Assembly (NCBI GenBank): GCA_030611505.1
Contig: JAUWPO010000005.1
Location: 1-45,156 of the forward strand
Source: Chloroflexota bacterium
Lineage (GTDB): Bacteria; Chloroflexota; Anaerolineae; Anaerolineales; UBA4823
DNA length: 45,156 nt
Reading direction: 5' to 3'
Shown piece by piece: positions 36,707 through 44,414 of this stretch. The notes under the pieces are model-generated. The model did no database searches. It was not told the origin of the DNA and saw only the letters and a list, made by a program, of their open reading frames with translations. The translations under genes and the position numbers were made by a program. Position 1 is the first letter of the stretch; every line of letters begins with the position of its first letter.

Positions 36707-37714
36707 TTATTCCAATCCCGCAATTACATGCACCAAACCACTCCAGAAGATATCCCTTTCTCGTGGCACAAAGGGTATGTACAGATTCAGGCGGTCGACC
36801 AAATCTGCGTAACGTTCAATTAGCTTGTAGGGGAGATCGCCTGCTTCTGCAACAACTGCAAACGTCTCTAGCATCTCATCACTAACCAAAGCGGGCATCT
36901 CGTCCCATTTACCTCGCGCCGCCATTTCAGAAAGCCGCTTGGCAACATCCTGCCACCCATGCAGCGTCATAACGGGACGGTAAGAAGGAGTAGAGGCGTA
37001 GAAAGCAATCTGTGAACGTATAAAAAGGCGTTCCTCTTGAGAAGATGCAACGAAAGCAGTCGCGGATATTTTTATATCCCCTTGCGACCGTTCAGACTCA
37101 ACAGTCCCTTTTCTTATCGCCGGCAGGAGAACTTCGTGCAGGTATTTTGGAGAGTGAAAGGGGTGGACGTGAAAACCGTCTGCCACTTCTCCTGCCAAGT
37201 ACGCCAAGCCCCTGTTAACTCCCGCAAGATAAATGGGTATCCCCGGATGGCTGATTGGACCAGGGTTGAAAAACGGTGACATCAAAGTTAATTTGTAATA
37301 TTCACCATGAAATTTTAAGGGTTCACCCGTCTGCCAGGAGTTCCAAAAAGCACGGATAGCGCCCACCTGTTCTCGCAGCTTCGCGACTACCGACTCGGGC
37401 CAGGTCATGCCAAAACGCCGCTCCACGTGCGCTTTGACCTGGGTGCCTAAGCCCAGAATAAAGTGCCCGCCAGAGCTCTGAGCCAGGTCCCAAGCGGTAT
37501 ATGCCATGGTTGCCGGGCTGCGAGCGAATGCAATTGCCACAGCAGTGCCGAACTCCAACCGCTGGGTATGCTCGGCGATCAACGCCCCAGGCAGAAATGG
37601 GTCATGTACCGTTTCGGTGGACCACAAAGCGCCAAATCCCATCGCTTCGGCAGCCTTGGCGATCTGCGGCACTTCCTTCAGATCAACTGGAGGCAGGATT
37701 GCATCAATAAGCAT
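36707..37714 (-). CDS. LLM-class flavin/F420-dependent oxidoreductase
   Basis: A 335-residue luciferase-like monooxygenase-fold protein. Family features are GFGALWSTETVHDPFLPG near the start, the flavin/F420-binding LEFGTAVAIAFARSPATMAYTAWDL, and the sequence GGHFILGLGTQVKAHVERRFGM (each piece shorter than the run between). Proteins with this pattern are commonly annotated as F420-dependent (TIGR03617 type), but the substrate is unknown. AAGGA lies 9 bases before ATG 37714, which supports the start. It is 23 bases downstream of the M42 peptidase gene, so the two are co-transcribed. Confidence 0.85.
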   Translation of the reverse strand: MLIDAILPPVDLKEVPQIAKAAEAMGFGALWSTETVHDPFLPGALIAEHTQRLEFGTAVAIAFARSPATMAYTAWDLAQSSGGHFILGLGTQVKAHVERRFGMTWPESVVAKLREQVGAIRAFWNSWQTGEPLKFHGEYYKLTLMSPFFNPGPISHPGIPIYLAGVNRGLAYLAGEVADGFHVHPFHSPKYLHEVLLPAIRKGTVESERSQGDIKISATAFVASSQEERLFIRSQIAFYASTPSYRPVMTLHGWQDVAKRLSEMAARGKWDEMPALVSDEMLETFAVVAEAGDLPYKLIERYADLVDRLNLYIPFVPRERDIFWSGLVHVIAGLE

Positions 37715-37737
37715 TCCCAGATTCCTTAGTCATAATA

Positions 37738-38790
37738 TTAACCGCTCAATAAATATGCCAAAACCCATTGCGTGGTCGCAGTTAAGGCTTCCAGATGGGT
37801 GCGTTCGTAGTTGTGTGAAGCGTCTACCCCTGGTCCGATCAAGGCAACCGCCACATCGCCGCCAGCGCGCCAGTAAGCCTCGCCATCCGAACCATAATGG
37901 GGATAAACGTCAACCTTATAGGCGATGCTATGTTCCTCGGCTAATTGGCGCAGGCGCTTGTTTAATCCAAAATGGTAAGGACCGCCAGAATCTTTTACAC
38001 ATAATGTAGCATGAAATTCATCGGAGCTCTGTCCTTCACCGATCGCAGCCATATCAACCGCCAGCAACTCGGTCACTTGCTGCGGAATACCCGCAGCAGC
38101 ACCATGTCCGACTTCCTCGTAATTGCTAAAATGGAAATACGTGTTTCTGACGGGCAGCAGATCCGCATCGTGCAGCGACTTGACCGCTGCCAGGATGCAT
38201 GCAACTCCGGCTTTGTCATCTAAATGGCGGGAGCGGATGAATCCATTCGTGATCTTTACGCGCGGATCGAAAGCCACGAAATCGCCAACTTCAATCCCCA
38301 ATGCTCGAGTATCGTTAGCCGATATCGTGCGAGCGTCCAGACGAACTTCCATATTCTCGTCGTCGCGCTTCAGTTCATTCACTTTGCTCCCATACACATG
38401 CGAGGAGGCTTTCACCAGCAGCAGCGAACCCCTCACCATCTCTCCGCTATGCGTAAAGACTTTACAGCCCTCTCCCTCAACAGTGTTCCAATAATAACCG
38501 CCGATCCGGGTCAATTTCAAACGCCCATTGGGTTTGATCTCTTTGACCATCGCACCCAAAGTGTCAACGTGAGCAGTGAGAGCGTGCGCCGAATCCGAAC
38601 TAGGCGCCAGCCATTCCGCCACCAATGCCCCTTTGGGCGTTAAGGACACATTTAGATCAAGAAATGACTCAAGCGCACCCTGGATATAAGACATCGCCGG
38701 GTGGGTGTATCCAGTTGGGCTTGGCGTATTAAGCAAATCAACTAGAATTTCTTGCAAGTATTCATTATTAATCAAAGGCAGCAATTTCAT
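37738..38790 (-). CDS. M42-family metallopeptidase (aminopeptidase)
   Basis: A 350-residue co-catalytic zinc peptidase of the M42 group (glutamyl/TET aminopeptidase or endoglucanase-like). Metal-site patterns are TAHVDTLGAM, HLDDKAGVA, NYEEVGHGAA and the C-terminal ASHNYERTH. A GAGGAT lies 7 bases before ATG 38790 inside the end of the nuclease frame, and the start overlaps that frame's stop as ATGA. These enzymes cut N-terminal residues from peptides in the cytosol, so a role in peptide recycling is likely. It is the first gene of the series LLM, pcm, CHAD and ParA. Confidence 0.92.
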   Translation of the reverse strand: MKLLPLINNEYLQEILVDLLNTPSPTGYTHPAMSYIQGALESFLDLNVSLTPKGALVAEWLAPSSDSAHALTAHVDTLGAMVKEIKPNGRLKLTRIGGYYWNTVEGEGCKVFTHSGEMVRGSLLLVKASSHVYGSKVNELKRDDENMEVRLDARTISANDTRALGIEVGDFVAFDPRVKITNGFIRSRHLDDKAGVACILAAVKSLHDADLLPVRNTYFHFSNYEEVGHGAAAGIPQQVTELLAVDMAAIGEGQSSDEFHATLCVKDSGGPYHFGLNKRLRQLAEEHSIAYKVDVYPHYGSDGEAYWRAGGDVAVALIGPGVDASHNYERTHLEALTATTQWVLAYLLSG

Positions 38791-39356
38791 TGAATATCCT
38801 CAACTGAATTATTGTTTGCATCGATTAGTATTACTTTTACCGGAACGGCAGGAAAATGTCTCTTCAATCTTTCTATGTCAAAAACCAACTGTTCTCCATA
38901 CGACACCCCTGTTGACATTTGACGGTGGAGCGAATGGCAAGGAACAATTTCAACACCTACGTCAGCCTTCTTCTCGTTAAAAAAGAATTGGAATTTAGCC
39001 ATATCGTAAAACATAAAAGCATACTTACCGAATTGAACCTCTACTAATACTTTTCTCTTAACAAAGTCTATCTGTTTTTATGCTTTTGTTATGATTGTTT
39101 TGCTATCAGGTAAGGTAATTGTATATGTGTCACGTAATTCCCGAAATTCTCTTTCATCAAATTCTTTACGAAACTGAGAGTTCATATCCCTAGGTGAGTA
39201 AAGTCTTCGTCCTTTCATCGTCTTTTCTTTACTGATTTTGGTTCTTTTTGCACTGACCGATTTTATAACATCAAAAATCTCTTGTAAGATTTCCGGATAC
39301 TGTACTTGTAATATTTCTGAACCACCTAAGTGTGAATACTCATAAACAATTTTCAT
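38787..39356 (-). pseudogene. BglII-like type II restriction endonuclease with in-frame stop
   Basis: One continuous frame of 189 codons is interrupted by a single TAA at codon 93 (39078-39080). Before the stop (39356-39081) the protein begins MKIVYEYSHLGGSEILQVQY, followed by a Lys-rich stretch with GRRLYSPRDMNSQFRKEF. Immediately after the stop the frame shows the active-site pattern Asp97-x8-Glu106-x-Gln108 (QIDFVKRKVLVEVQF), as in BglII (D84, E93, Q95). It continues with DVGVEIVPCHSLHRQMSTGVSYGEQLVF-like sequence (positions about 119-146) and ends at 38787. The protein before the stop lacks the active site, and re-initiation at Met115 would also lack it. Gene overlap with the methyltransferase is ATGA. 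Probably inactive. Confidence 0.85.
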
Positions 39357-40312
39357 TCACTTAAACCTTTGACTTTATAATCCTCTTTAGGTTCCAATAG
39401 TTGTCCTTGACCTGGCACATCATCACTTAACCGTACAACTTTAGGAGGGATGTTTTGGTAAGGAGTTCGTGGATCGTATACATGCCTTTCCATTGGTCTT
39501 ATTCGTAATTCCCCTCTTTCGGCTTTATGTATTCGGTCTTTTGCAATAAACACATATTCTGGAACAATTTCCGCACCCATAGCCTTCCGCTTATGTATCA
39601 GTGCTGCGATTGCTGTTGTACCTACTCCATTATATGGGTCAAAAATCCAATCACCTTCATTTGTCATTGCAAGTACCAACCGCTCTATGAGTTCAACCGG
39701 AAACTGACAAGGGTGCACTGTTTTTTCAACATGATTGGCTTTTACATTTGGTATATTCCAGATATCACTCGGATTCTTTCCTAACGGATTTCCTGAAAGT
39801 TCGCCTTTTTTGGGACCTTTGAAATGTTTTTTTTGAGGATACTTTTGTGGAACCCTGATATCATCCAAATTGAAAGTATATTCATCTGTTTTAGTAAACC
39901 AAAGTATTACTTCATATCTTCCCGAAAAACGTTTTGATGCATGCAAGCCGTGTCCAAATTGCCATACAATGCGATTGCGCAAATGCAATCCAAGTGATGC
40001 AAAAATTGGATATAAAACTACGTCAAGTGGAATAATTTCCCCATTATTAACAAAATTGCCAACTTGCCAACAAATACTTCCACTTTCTTCTAATACTCGT
40101 ACACAGCCTTCAATAACTTGACGTTGCTGAGACAGATAATCATTAAAATCTAGCTTATTCTCATAGGTTTTACCAATATTGTAAGGAGGTGAAGTAACAA
40201 TAAGTTTTACAAAATTATCTGGAATCTGTCTTATAAGGTCTAAGCAATCCCCTTCAAATAAAACACAATCTGCTTCTCGATTAAATTGTGGGGAGATTTT
40301 TATTGGATTCAC
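39353..40312 (-). CDS. Type II DNA methyltransferase (N4-cytosine or N6-adenine)
   Basis: A 319-residue site-specific DNA methyltransferase, partner of the adjacent nuclease frame. Motif IV is TSPPYN (residues 40-45). The SAM-binding FxGxG-type motif, DPYNGVGTTAIAAL, lies near residues 225-238, giving the beta-type order. TSPPY is frequent in N4-cytosine enzymes, but N6-adenine cannot be excluded. The start is GTG at 40312 with AAAGGTG upstream. The stop overlaps the nuclease start (ATGA). AT-rich codon use compared with its neighbours suggests horizontal gain with the nuclease. The recognition sequence is unknown; relation to AGATCT or RGATCY is a guess from the nuclease family. Confidence 0.93.
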   Translation of the reverse strand: MNPIKISPQFNREADCVLFEGDCLDLIRQIPDNFVKLIVTSPPYNIGKTYENKLDFNDYLSQQRQVIEGCVRVLEESGSICWQVGNFVNNGEIIPLDVVLYPIFASLGLHLRNRIVWQFGHGLHASKRFSGRYEVILWFTKTDEYTFNLDDIRVPQKYPQKKHFKGPKKGELSGNPLGKNPSDIWNIPNVKANHVEKTVHPCQFPVELIERLVLAMTNEGDWIFDPYNGVGTTAIAALIHKRKAMGAEIVPEYVFIAKDRIHKAERGELRIRPMERHVYDPRTPYQNIPPKVVRLSDDVPGQGQLLEPKEDYKVKGLSE

Positions 40313-40346
40313 AAAGCACCTTTAGAATAGCAAAGAATATAATAAA

Positions 40347-40775
40347 CTAATTTTCAGAGGGAATCTTTTCAAATTCAACAATGATCTGCCGCCATTCATC
40401 TGGAATTGGGATCGTCTCGCCGTTATGATAATTGTAAGTCACCAGAACCGCATCTCCAGTTGCAAATTCGTGCCCATCCCCAGCGTCTTCCATACGATAT
40501 TCCATAGTCAGGCTCTTGGTACCAAGCTGCGAGACTCGCACCCAAATTCTCACATTAGTTCCGAACAAGATAGGCGTCTTAAATGTCAGGTGGGCATCCG
40601 CCAGAATAAAACCGATATCAAAAAAAGAATGCCCATCCCAGAGACCCAAATGGATTATGTAAGCAACCCGGGCTTGTTCAAGGTACGTAAAATACTTAGC
40701 ATTATTCACATGCCCCTGAGGATCAAGGTCTCCATAGCGAACTTCAATGGGGTGGTAGAAGTTATACCCATCCAT
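40347..40775 (-). CDS. 4-hydroxybenzoyl-CoA thioesterase-type acyl-CoA thioesterase (hotdog fold)
   Basis: A 142-residue hotdog protein of the YbgC/FcbC group that hydrolyses acyl-CoA thioesters. The signature is EVRYGDLDPQGHVNNAKYFTYLEQAR with the active-site Asp in the GDLD segment. Length is normal. The start ATG is predicted to be leaderless. The methyltransferase gene begins 34 bases downstream. The substrate cannot be told from the sequence. Confidence 0.9.
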   Translation of the reverse strand: MDGYNFYHPIEVRYGDLDPQGHVNNAKYFTYLEQARVAYIIHLGLWDGHSFFDIGFILADAHLTFKTPILFGTNVRIWVRVSQLGTKSLTMEYRMEDAGDGHEFATGDAVLVTYNYHNGETIPIPDEWRQIIVEFEKIPSEN

Positions 40776-40803
40776 ATTGAGATTATACCCGTCCAGGTAC
40801 GGA
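40762..40803 (-). promoter_or_regulatory. Thioesterase promoter, leaderless, with 13-mer direct repeat
   Basis: On the minus strand TATAAT at 40782-40787 lies 6 bases before the ATG at 40775, so transcription should start at the start codon. A weak -35 (TTGCGC) is 16 bases upstream of the -10. A near-identical direct repeat TTATACCC(A/G)TCCA occurs at 40762-40774 and 40784-40796, with the first copy inside the gene start and the second in the promoter. Confidence 0.5.
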
Positions 40804-40881
40804 GCGCAAAGTACAGAAAGTCAATTCAGGGGGTAATATTTTATTTTCATCTTTTTTTTATGGTTCGACAAACGTCTGCGG

Positions 40882-40887
40882 TATAAT
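40882..40887 (+). promoter_or_regulatory. -10 element of a leaderless TPR-like gene
   Basis: TATAAT (40882-40887) ends 7 bases before the ATG at 40895. No good -35 was found at 16-18 bases. Transcription probably begins at or just before the start codon. Confidence 0.45.
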
Positions 40888-40894
40888 TAGCGGC

Positions 40895-41917
40895 ATGGAA
40901 AATTCAGGAGATCCAGTACCATCGTCAAACATCCCAATAGAAAGCCAGATAGACCCGGACGAAAAACCGCCAAAGGGGAAACGTTCGAAATGGCTTCTGA
41001 TCACAATAGCAGGTATACTGGCGTTGATCCTTATCGCGGCGGTTAGTGCCTTCGGTGGCTATCGCTCGGGGATTTCGATACGTCAAGGCGCCGAAGCCAC
41101 CCAGGTCGTCCAGGTTGTCGCAGAGCAGTATGAGTTGGGCGTGCAGGACATGCAAAGCGGGGCGTATCAAAGGGCTCGCCAGCGCTTCGAGTATGTGATA
41201 CAGCTCGATCCAAATTACCCCGGTGTTACCGAAAAACTGGCGGATGTGCTGGTGGAACTAAATACGACCGCCACACCGACGCTCGTCCCGACACCCACCT
41301 TGACCCCAACTCCAGACACTCGTGGAATCGAGGAACTTTTTGCAAATGGAGGACAGTATCTGGCAAACGGTGAGTGGACAAACACAATAGATGCCTTACT
41401 TAAACTTCGCAAGGATGATCCTGGATTCCGGGCAGTAGAAATAGACGGCATGCTCTTCCTGGCGTTTCGCAACCGTGGGATTGATAAGATCACAAAAGAA
41501 GCCGACCTGGAAGGCGGGATTTATGATTTAACGCTTGCCGAACGCTTTGGTCTTTTGGATGCCGAGGCTCAGTCATTAAAGAGCTTTTCCAGCCTGTACA
41601 TCACAGGAGCGAGCTTTTGGGGACTGGATTGGACGCAAGCCGCATACTATTTCAGCCAGGTAGCTCCCCATGTGCCCAATCTCACAGATGGGTCGGGGTG
41701 GTCGGCTGCCGAGCGATACCGGCTTGCAATAGTCGGGTATGGCGATCAATTGTCTTACGAAGGTCGTTGGTGTAATGCGGCAGAGCAGTACCATATCGCT
41801 TTGTCAATTAGCTACGACCCCGTTGTAGAACAAGCCTTGAAAACCGCCAGTGAGAATTGCGAAAAAGGTAATAAAAAGCCTTCAGAAGACCAGCCAGCGG
41901 AAACACCGAATCCCTGA
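40895..41917 (+). CDS. Membrane-anchored TPR-like protein with Thr/Pro linker
   Basis: A 340-residue protein: an acidic and Pro-rich N-terminal segment, one membrane helix (about residues 34-56), a TPR-like unit (RQGAEATQVVQVVAEQYEL then YQRARQRFEYVIQLDPNYPG), a linker with TPTLVPTPTLTPTPDT, then a second repeat-like region. The predicted start is leaderless. It resembles in architecture the tandem TPR proteins at 18619-21314, and it stands alone here. An exported scaffold function is likely; no enzymatic motif was seen. Confidence 0.75.
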   Translation: MENSGDPVPSSNIPIESQIDPDEKPPKGKRSKWLLITIAGILALILIAAVSAFGGYRSGISIRQGAEATQVVQVVAEQYELGVQDMQSGAYQRARQRFEYVIQLDPNYPGVTEKLADVLVELNTTATPTLVPTPTLTPTPDTRGIEELFANGGQYLANGEWTNTIDALLKLRKDDPGFRAVEIDGMLFLAFRNRGIDKITKEADLEGGIYDLTLAERFGLLDAEAQSLKSFSSLYITGASFWGLDWTQAAYYFSQVAPHVPNLTDGSGWSAAERYRLAIVGYGDQLSYEGRWCNAAEQYHIALSISYDPVVEQALKTASENCEKGNKKPSEDQPAETPNP

Positions 41918-42076
41918 CATCTTTACAGCAGCTCTACTGCAATAACCGAATTTATGCGATGCAAACCCCTGTCTGGGCTCTAGCGATAGCCTACTGGCTG
42001 CATAAGTCGGGCACAGTCATCTGGATTTGTAGTCTTGCAACTCGTACATTGCAGCGAATTTCCATCGACGATAACC

Positions 42077-43054
42077 ATGGACGCGGTTACTAATTTATCT
42101 GGACCAATCTCCCCAACCGAACAGTTGCGCCCGTTTGATGTGCGGCGTGACATGGGTCCTGTTGCTGACCTGGTGGAACTATGTTTTGCCGACACACTTG
42201 ATCCTGAGGGCAAGCGCTTCATCCAGCGAATGCGCTCAGCCGCCAGGAATAATGGCATTTTAAGTTGGGCGGCTGTGAATGCCGAATGGCTTAACATGCC
42301 CTTATCGGGTTATGTGTGGGAACAGGAAAATATCTTGGTCGGCAACATCAGCTTGATTCCTTACAATATTGAGGGACGGCGCTCTTATTTGATCGCTAAC
42401 GTAGCCGTTCACCCGGACTACCGCAGGCTAGGCATCGCCCGGGAATTAACCATCAAGGCGATGGAACATGCCCGTAAGCGAGGCTCTCCGGGTGTCTGGC
42501 TGCATGTGCGAGAGGAAAACGATCAAGCCCTGGAGCTTTACAAGTCTATGGGCTTTGCTGAACACGCCCGCCGTACAACATGGATCAGCACCACCGAGCC
42601 CCCTCAAGATGAACTGGGAATTAAATCTATCTTTATCACACCCCAGGGATATCACTGGTCAATTCTATGGGACTGGATTCAACACAATTACCCACCCGAA
42701 GTCACCTGGCACCTCCCTCTCAATTCGAAGGTTTTACGATCAGGCTTATGGGGCTCAATTTATCGACTGTTTAACAGGGCGAGAAATCGCCAATGGGTTG
42801 CCCAACACGATGACAAAACGTTAGCTGGACTAATCTGGCAAGCTAGTGGGTCTTACGCTGATTTGCTGTGGCTCGCAGCACCATCAGACGTCGATAACAA
42901 AATAATCCAGACGCTTCTCAATCACACACGGCGACAGCTTGGCACTCAGCGACTCTTGAAACTGGACTATCCAGCCCGGCATTCCGTACAGGGAATTCGG
43001 AAAGGGGGTTTTACTCCCCAACAAACGTTGATATGGATGTCAGTAGATTTTTAG
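42077..43054 (+). CDS. GNAT acetyltransferase, two-domain
   Basis: A 325-residue protein. The N-terminal GNAT domain has the acetyl-CoA loop ANVAVHPDYRRLGIARELT and the helix VREENDQALELYKSMGF. The C-terminal half (about residues 215-325) is a second, degenerate GNAT-like fold, ending QTLLNHTRRQLG and LIWMSVDF. The frame opens at TTG 42035. ATG 42077 (MDAVTNLSG) is chosen because homologues start near here. The substrate is unknown. The gene stands alone on the plus strand, with a 117-base gap from the TPR gene, measured to the TTG. Confidence 0.85.
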   Translation: MDAVTNLSGPISPTEQLRPFDVRRDMGPVADLVELCFADTLDPEGKRFIQRMRSAARNNGILSWAAVNAEWLNMPLSGYVWEQENILVGNISLIPYNIEGRRSYLIANVAVHPDYRRLGIARELTIKAMEHARKRGSPGVWLHVREENDQALELYKSMGFAEHARRTTWISTTEPPQDELGIKSIFITPQGYHWSILWDWIQHNYPPEVTWHLPLNSKVLRSGLWGSIYRLFNRARNRQWVAQHDDKTLAGLIWQASGSYADLLWLAAPSDVDNKIIQTLLNHTRRQLGTQRLLKLDYPARHSVQGIRKGGFTPQQTLIWMSVDF

Positions 43055-43088
43055 AGCTTCAAAAAATGCTGCGAATACAAAAAATCGT

Positions 43089-43117
43089 TTGACTTTCAGT
43101 CCAACTCAGTTTATACT
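43089..43117 (+). promoter_or_regulatory. Promoter upstream of the SWIM gene
   Basis: TTGACT (43089-43094) and TATACT (43112-43117) are 17 bases apart, a near-consensus promoter. The expected transcript start is about 43124. Confidence 0.8.
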
Positions 43118-43123
43118 TTAGGA

Positions 43124-43211
43124 AATTGGAGAAACCACCTTGCGAGGGTTACTGTCAGAAAGAAAAAATACTGAATGGGAATGAAGGGCACGCGCGATGC
43201 GTGCCTTTTTG
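43124..43211 (+). ncRNA. Candidate small RNA or attenuated leader before the SWIM gene
   Basis: About 88 bases lie between the promoter start and a strong intrinsic terminator, with no reading frame of note. The SWIM start codon lies 41 bases beyond the T-run. It could be an independent short RNA or a leader controlled by termination. A short stem AACC/GGTT lies at about 43133-43150. No known family was recognised. Confidence 0.45.
43187..43210 (+). terminator. Intrinsic terminator ahead of the SWIM gene
   Basis: GGCACGC (43187-43193), loop GCGAT, GCGTGCC (43199-43205), then five Ts. It is a textbook hairpin. Confidence 0.85.
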
Positions 43212-43250
43212 ATTCAAAAACAACTTGAGTAGTAAAGGAGGCCAGAGTAT

Positions 43251-43493
43251 ATGGATTACGGCATAATAGGAAAAATTGATAAGGCGAAGCGATACGCTGA
43301 ACAACGTGACCGTATCCGTGTCGAATCGCTCGATGTGACTTTCATTGGGGAAAATAACGACCACTGCGTTCAATTTGAGAACGGTACCTGGCAGTGTGAC
43401 TGTGAATTCTTTAACTCCCGCGGGCGGTGCAGCCATACAATGGCATTGGAGATCATTTTAGAGGGGATGCTCCCAGAACAGGTTCAACAATAA
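43251..43493 (+). CDS. Small stand-alone SWIM zinc-finger protein
   Basis: An 80-residue protein with a CxCx(n)CxH zinc-binding pattern (WQCDCEFFNSRGRCSHTMAL), the hallmark of SWIM domains that usually bind DNA or proteins inside larger enzymes such as SWI/SNF ATPases. Here it is a separate gene with a strong AAGGAGG ribosome-binding site. The N-terminal 35 residues form a basic strand-helix region. It probably modulates a larger partner; the partner is not in this window. The gene is preceded by a terminator hairpin and followed by a strong 10-bp hairpin. Confidence 0.8.
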   Translation: MDYGIIGKIDKAKRYAEQRDRIRVESLDVTFIGENNDHCVQFENGTWQCDCEFFNSRGRCSHTMALEIILEGMLPEQVQQ

Positions 43494-43530
43494 CAATATT
43501 AACTGCCGTACGATTAGATCACAAATAATT

Positions 43531-43556
43531 ACGCGAGCTCTGACCGGAGCTCGCGT
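43531..43556 (+). terminator. Perfect 10-bp hairpin downstream of the SWIM gene
   Basis: ACGCGAGCTC, loop TGACCG, GAGCTCGCGT. It lacks a T-run, so termination is uncertain, but the stem is strong and lies 38 bases after the SWIM stop. Confidence 0.5.
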
Positions 43557-43664
43557 TGCACTTAAAATATGAGCGGTTTGCCAGACCAGATTCAAGCGAG
43601 GGATTACCACTTCCATCCCACATCCCAATTCACAAACGAATACCTCAAACCTTTAGAAACCGCA

Positions 43665-43692
43665 GCGACAATCTTTACGATTGGGATAAAAT
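43665..43692 (+). promoter_or_regulatory. Probable leaderless promoter of the glycosyltransferase gene
   Basis: GCGACA (43665-43670) and TAAAAT (43687-43692) are 16 bases apart and end 7 bases before ATG 43700. This supports that ATG over the upstream frame. Confidence 0.45.
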
Positions 43693-43699
43693 AAACTCT

Positions 43700-44377
43700 A
43701 TGTACAGCAGGAATTTGGGGAAAATTATAGTGATTATCCCCGCCTATAACGAGGATTCCCGGATTGCGAACGTCGTTATGGGTTCTATGACCTATCTGCC
43801 TGTATTGGTCATCGACGACGGGTCAACCGATGAGACCGTTCAAATATCAAGATCATCAGGTGCGGAAGTTCTGCTGCAGGCACCCAATCAAGGTAAGGGC
43901 GCCGCACTCCAGGCAGGATTCAAACGTGCTCTTGATGAGGGAGTCGAAGCAGTCATAACCCTTGACGCAGACGGTCAGCATGATCCCAACGAGATACCAA
44001 AGTTTTTAAACACCTACTACGCCAAACGAACTGATTTGATTATCGGGATGAGGGATTTCAGCCAAATGCCTCTTATCAGGCGACTGGCAAACACGCTGGG
44101 TACAATTTCGTTCTCCTGGGCTCTTGGTCAGAATATCCCCGATAACCAATCTGGCTACAGGTTGATCAGCCGCCGGCTGATGAACGCTGTGCTGAAAAGC
44201 GAAGAAAGTGGATTTGAATTTGAAGTTGAGATGATCAAAATCTGTGTGCAGCGGGGTTTCACAATGGATTGGGTTCCAATCAGCACAATCTACGCAGGTG
44301 AAAAAAGCCACGTACACCCCCTCAAGCACTTACTGGAGTTCCTACGCATCGTATTGCAAACCCGTAGAGACGGCTAA
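43700..44377 (+). CDS. Family 2 glycosyltransferase (DPM1-like)
   Basis: A 225-residue GT2 enzyme. The frame is open from 43556, but ATG 43700 (MYSRNLGKIIVIIPAYNED) is preferred because the family begins here and a promoter sits just upstream. Motifs are VIIPAYNED, VLVIDDGSTDETV, GKGAALQAGFKRAL, and the metal-binding ITLDADGQHDP. No transmembrane helix is obvious, so it is a dolichol/undecaprenyl-type or polysaccharide-type transferase of unknown acceptor. It ends 37 bases before the DNA polymerase III gene. Confidence 0.85.
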   Translation: MYSRNLGKIIVIIPAYNEDSRIANVVMGSMTYLPVLVIDDGSTDETVQISRSSGAEVLLQAPNQGKGAALQAGFKRALDEGVEAVITLDADGQHDPNEIPKFLNTYYAKRTDLIIGMRDFSQMPLIRRLANTLGTISFSWALGQNIPDNQSGYRLISRRLMNAVLKSEESGFEFEVEMIKICVQRGFTMDWVPISTIYAGEKSHVHPLKHLLEFLRIVLQTRRDG

Positions 44378-44414
44378 CATTTATCTCAGCAGCTTGACAA
44401 AAAATTGTAACCTT

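Noticed and set aside
42035-42076. TTG start for the GNAT protein
   Set aside because: The 14 extra residues do not look like the family start; ATG 42077 fits better.
43556-43699. 48-residue N-terminal extension of the glycosyltransferase
   Set aside because: It begins inside the hairpin downstream of the SWIM gene, and a leaderless promoter supports ATG 43700.
44394-44399. TTGACA as a dnaE promoter
   Set aside because: The only possible -10 would lie over the start codon with a spacer of about 14 bases.
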